DNA of 33,478 bases from Spirogloea muscicola (Eukaryota > Streptophyta > Zygnematophyceae > Spirogloeales > Spirogloeaceae), in NCBI GenBank assembly GCA_009602725.1, contig WELB01000034.1:520337-553814 (forward strand), in the 5' to 3' direction. Shown in pieces: positions 30,973 through 33,478 of this stretch. Numbering within the stretch: the first letter of the stretch is position 1; every line of letters starts with the position of its first letter. The position numbers and the translations under genes are program-made. Below the pieces are notes generated by a model, which worked only from the letters and a program-made list of their open reading frames with translations, was not told the DNA's origin and did no database searches.

Positions 30973-33478
30973 TCATGTGCCAAGCGACTTCAAGCAGTCA
31001 GTGTAATAGCCGGCACGCATCTGATCAATCAGCGCGAGCTTCGTGTAAATGCTGGCCACCTCCACCACAGAGGCCGCCTGGCTCTCTAGCGGCGCACCCG
31101 AGCACGCAACCCTTGCCGCCAGCAGGCGGGCCAAGATCAAGAGCGGCCACTTGCTGCACAATCCGGGCAGCCCAACATTCATGCAGTCAGCTTGTGTCTG
31201 CCAGACGAGGACAACACAACTACAACGAGGCCAGGACGTGCTGCTCTGATTTGGTTGAAGCTTGGCAGCGCTGCTGTTGCCGCAACAGCAGTGAAACACT
31301 TCACATTATATGGGGCTTGCAACCCAGGCTCGAAGCTTGTGAGCAACAGTGCGCCGTGCACCGCTAGTCTCTGGTCCGCAAAGAATCTGAACTTCCATTC
31401 AGGAGCAATGGACCAAAGCATAGAAGGACCACACACCTGATGCCGCCTTCGAGGTCCAAAAGCTCACGGCACATGGCAATCTGGCCCTCCAGCACCTGCA
31501 GCGCCCATGAACGCTCCTCCTGGTCGACCTCCACTTCACTGGCCACTGCTGGCACCTGCCCTCCTTGTGGCCCTGACCCCTGATCAAGTCCGGTTACTGC
31601 CAATGTCCTCCCCAGGGCGGCGGCCACCGCATGTACGCTGTTGGGTGGCCGGAGCATGGCGCCGGGCCTCATGAGGGCCCCGCCACCGCCTTCGGCGATG
31701 CCAGCGGCACGAAGCATCTGCTCAAGGAGCCATGTGTGGTACATCCAGCCGCTCTGATCGTCGGGCTCCGTGTAGAAGGCCTGCTTCACAAGCTCAAATT
31801 CTTCCTCCAGTACAGAGTGGCCAATCCTGCCAGCTGGCCCCCTTCCTCCTCCGCGCCCTCCTTGCGATTCAATTGCATGGATCCTGGTGAGGAGGTCGCT
31901 GCATGGTCGAGACTGATCTTTGCTGAGTGCTTGAGCCACCAAAGCAGGGGACTCAGTGATCAAGCAGGGGTCTCTGACTCTCACATCTTGTGATCAGACG
32001 TTAGTGTGTCTACGTTGCCTGTGGGCGTAAGATAGAGAGGCAACAGTATAGAAACTCAGACAAGCTACAATCAACCAGGGCAGAATAACTGCTGCTTGCT
32101 CAGCTGCTTGGCAGTCTCTGGCGCTTGCACATTTCCTAGCACCGACAACATCAGGAGGGACTACAATGAGGAGTGACCTTCGGTAGTGCCACGCAGAATA
32201 GTTGCTAAAGTTTTCGTTGATCTTCTCAGTGGTATACTGCAGCTCATGGGACGGCCCTCGCCCGGCCTTATCTGCCAAAAAACTGTCACATGGTTGTGCA
32301 CATCTGAGCAGTCCACTGGCTGCCCTCCGCATCTCAACACTCTCCATAAAGGACGAAAAGAGATCTGATCACAAGTAATATGGTCTCCAATTGCGATTGA
32401 GTTGAAAGGACCGGCTCTTCTTGAGCATGAGTGGTGTCACGGCTGCTGGGATGTACCGGCGATAAATCCAGCCATTAAAGTTGCGACTATCGGCGGCGAG
32501 AAGCTTGCCCAAGAGGCCATATTCGTGGTCCAGCGAGGCGGGGTACCGCGAGAGGACCCACTTGCGGTGGTGCCACGCGCCATATGACTTGTGGTTCTTC
32601 GCTAGCGCCTTCTCGACCTGCGCGTCTGAACTCCGCCCCCGCTCAGCCAAGGCAGAAGGCTCCAGTCGGAGTGCACAATGTCACCAGATCTCATGGGCAG
32701 AATCTAAGCTCCTAAAGGCTCTAATTTGTGTAAGGGAGCTATATTAGAAATAGACCTTGCAGTCCACCATTGATTACATTAGTCAAGGCACAAGCCAAGA
32801 CTGCAGGACCAAGAGACTGAGTGTAGCATAAGCACACTGCCAAGGACTGTCCTCGCACAGTACTAAAAGTCATATTACGCAAGAACCTATCCTGGAAAGT
32901 ATGGTAATTTCTTGGTTCTAGTAACCATCCAGTACATGAAAAACCTTGCAGGAATACGTGCGTGCAATTAGTCGGGCACTGAGAAGCAAACCAGGATGAG
33001 CTCGCCTCTGACAGCCTCGGCGATGCTGCCATCTCTGCCGCTGGCGCCGCCACCCGTCTCTCCGGCGCTCTCGCTCGCCTCCTCGGCCTTCTCAACGGCA
33101 TCCAAGCGATGCAGGAGAGCTAGCTTGCGGTAGTTCCACGCTGTATACACCTCGGGATTGATCTCCAGCAAGCGTGCACTGAGGTGGAGCGCCTCCGGCG
33201 TGAAGCTGCAGAAGGACCAGGACGACGGATGCGTGGCCAAGTGGGAGGTCGCCTCTCACTCGCTTTTACAGCCGCCTTTTATTTATCGGCAGCCGCATTC
33301 GTTCCTCACTCGCCAGTGCCGCCGCGCGCGAAGGCCGGGCACGAGCGCAGCGCGGCGTGCGAGGCGGTCATGGATCCCGAGCCCTGCGGGCTCACCTCAG
33401 CTCGCGCCGGCTGCGGAGCACCTCGGCCAGCAGGCGCGAGACGAGCGCGGCGCGGGCGCTCTCCGCGGCGGCGCCGCC
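30973..33478 (-). CDS. RABGGTA: Rab geranylgeranyltransferase alpha subunit, 5' partial
   Basis: With the beta subunit and Rab escort protein it attaches geranylgeranyl groups to Rab GTPases in the cytosol. Exons: edge-33396 (ARAALVSRLLAEVLRSRREL), 33205-32992, about 32617-32457, 32303-32165, about 31912-31437 and 31153-30973. Five PPTA-type helical repeats are seen: NPEVYTAWNYRK, NHKSYGAWHHRKW, DSRNFNGWIYRR, NFSNYSAWHYRR and DDQSGWMYHTWLL. The last exon (SKWPLLILARLLAAR ... YTKLALIDQMRAGYYTDCL) is the usual end of the PPTA region, with TGA at 30975-30973. After DDQSGW a low-complexity insertion (GGGGALMRPGAMLRPP and beyond, about 60 residues) separates the helices. No C-terminal LRR region follows, unlike the plant and mammalian proteins. 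The 5' end lies outside the window. The acceptor of the 31912 exon is uncertain. Confidence 0.9.

Noticed and set aside
1-33478. tRNA or rRNA genes, CRISPR arrays, bacterial operons or phage genes
   Set aside because: I saw no cloverleaf with A/B boxes, no rRNA core sequence and no regularly spaced repeats with spacers; the gene structure is eukaryotic throughout.

Overview
This window is nuclear DNA of a GC-rich eukaryote, most likely a green alga (Chlorophyta, possibly a trebouxiophyte). Every recognisable gene is split into many short exons with GT-AG introns (one likely GC-AG). There are no operons. The gene set is photosynthetic-eukaryote in character (plastid-type GET3D, WS/DGAT), and a degenerate plant-type telomere tract (CCCTAAA units) lies at about 7.43-7.48 kb. 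I read exon joins by eye from frame, splice-site and family motifs. Joins that I could not close are marked.

Layout: an Obg-family GTPase (+, 3-2352, 5' end outside the window); a complete six-exon wax ester synthase/diacylglycerol acyltransferase (-, 3561-6121); a GET3D ATPase with a C-terminal alpha-crystallin-like domain (+, 7255-9849) whose P-loop exon I cannot find; a complete 19-exon APC4, the beta-propeller subunit of the anaphase-promoting complex (-, 10124-15758); a 5.4-kb graveyard of retroelement remnants (16.26-21.62 kb); an O-fucosyltransferase-like protein (+, 21986-24926); a secreted or surface leucine-rich-repeat protein with about one LRR per exon (-, 26116-29426); and the alpha subunit of Rab geranylgeranyltransferase (-, 30973 to beyond the right edge).

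The genes do not form a pathway. They are ordinary housekeeping genes (organellar ribosome GTPase, storage-lipid synthesis, plastid ATPase, cell cycle, Rab prenylation) and two surface or secretory genes, in convergent, divergent and tandem arrangements. Obg/WSD, GET3D/APC4 and the O-fucosyltransferase/LRR pair are convergent. WSD and GET3D are divergent.

The most unusual part is the retroelement nest. It holds one long 5'-truncated RT copy with two frameshifts and several tail fragments of the same family, which carry a zinc-knuckle and a nuclease-like C-terminus. In two remnants the 3' tail is present again in inverted orientation, and one arm pair differs by a 19-base microinversion. I found no clearly new multi-gene system. 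Other points of interest are the incomplete GET3D 5' end beside an ambiguous base and telomere-like DNA, a Thr in place of Asn in the Obg G4 motif, and the 72/75-base LRR exons.
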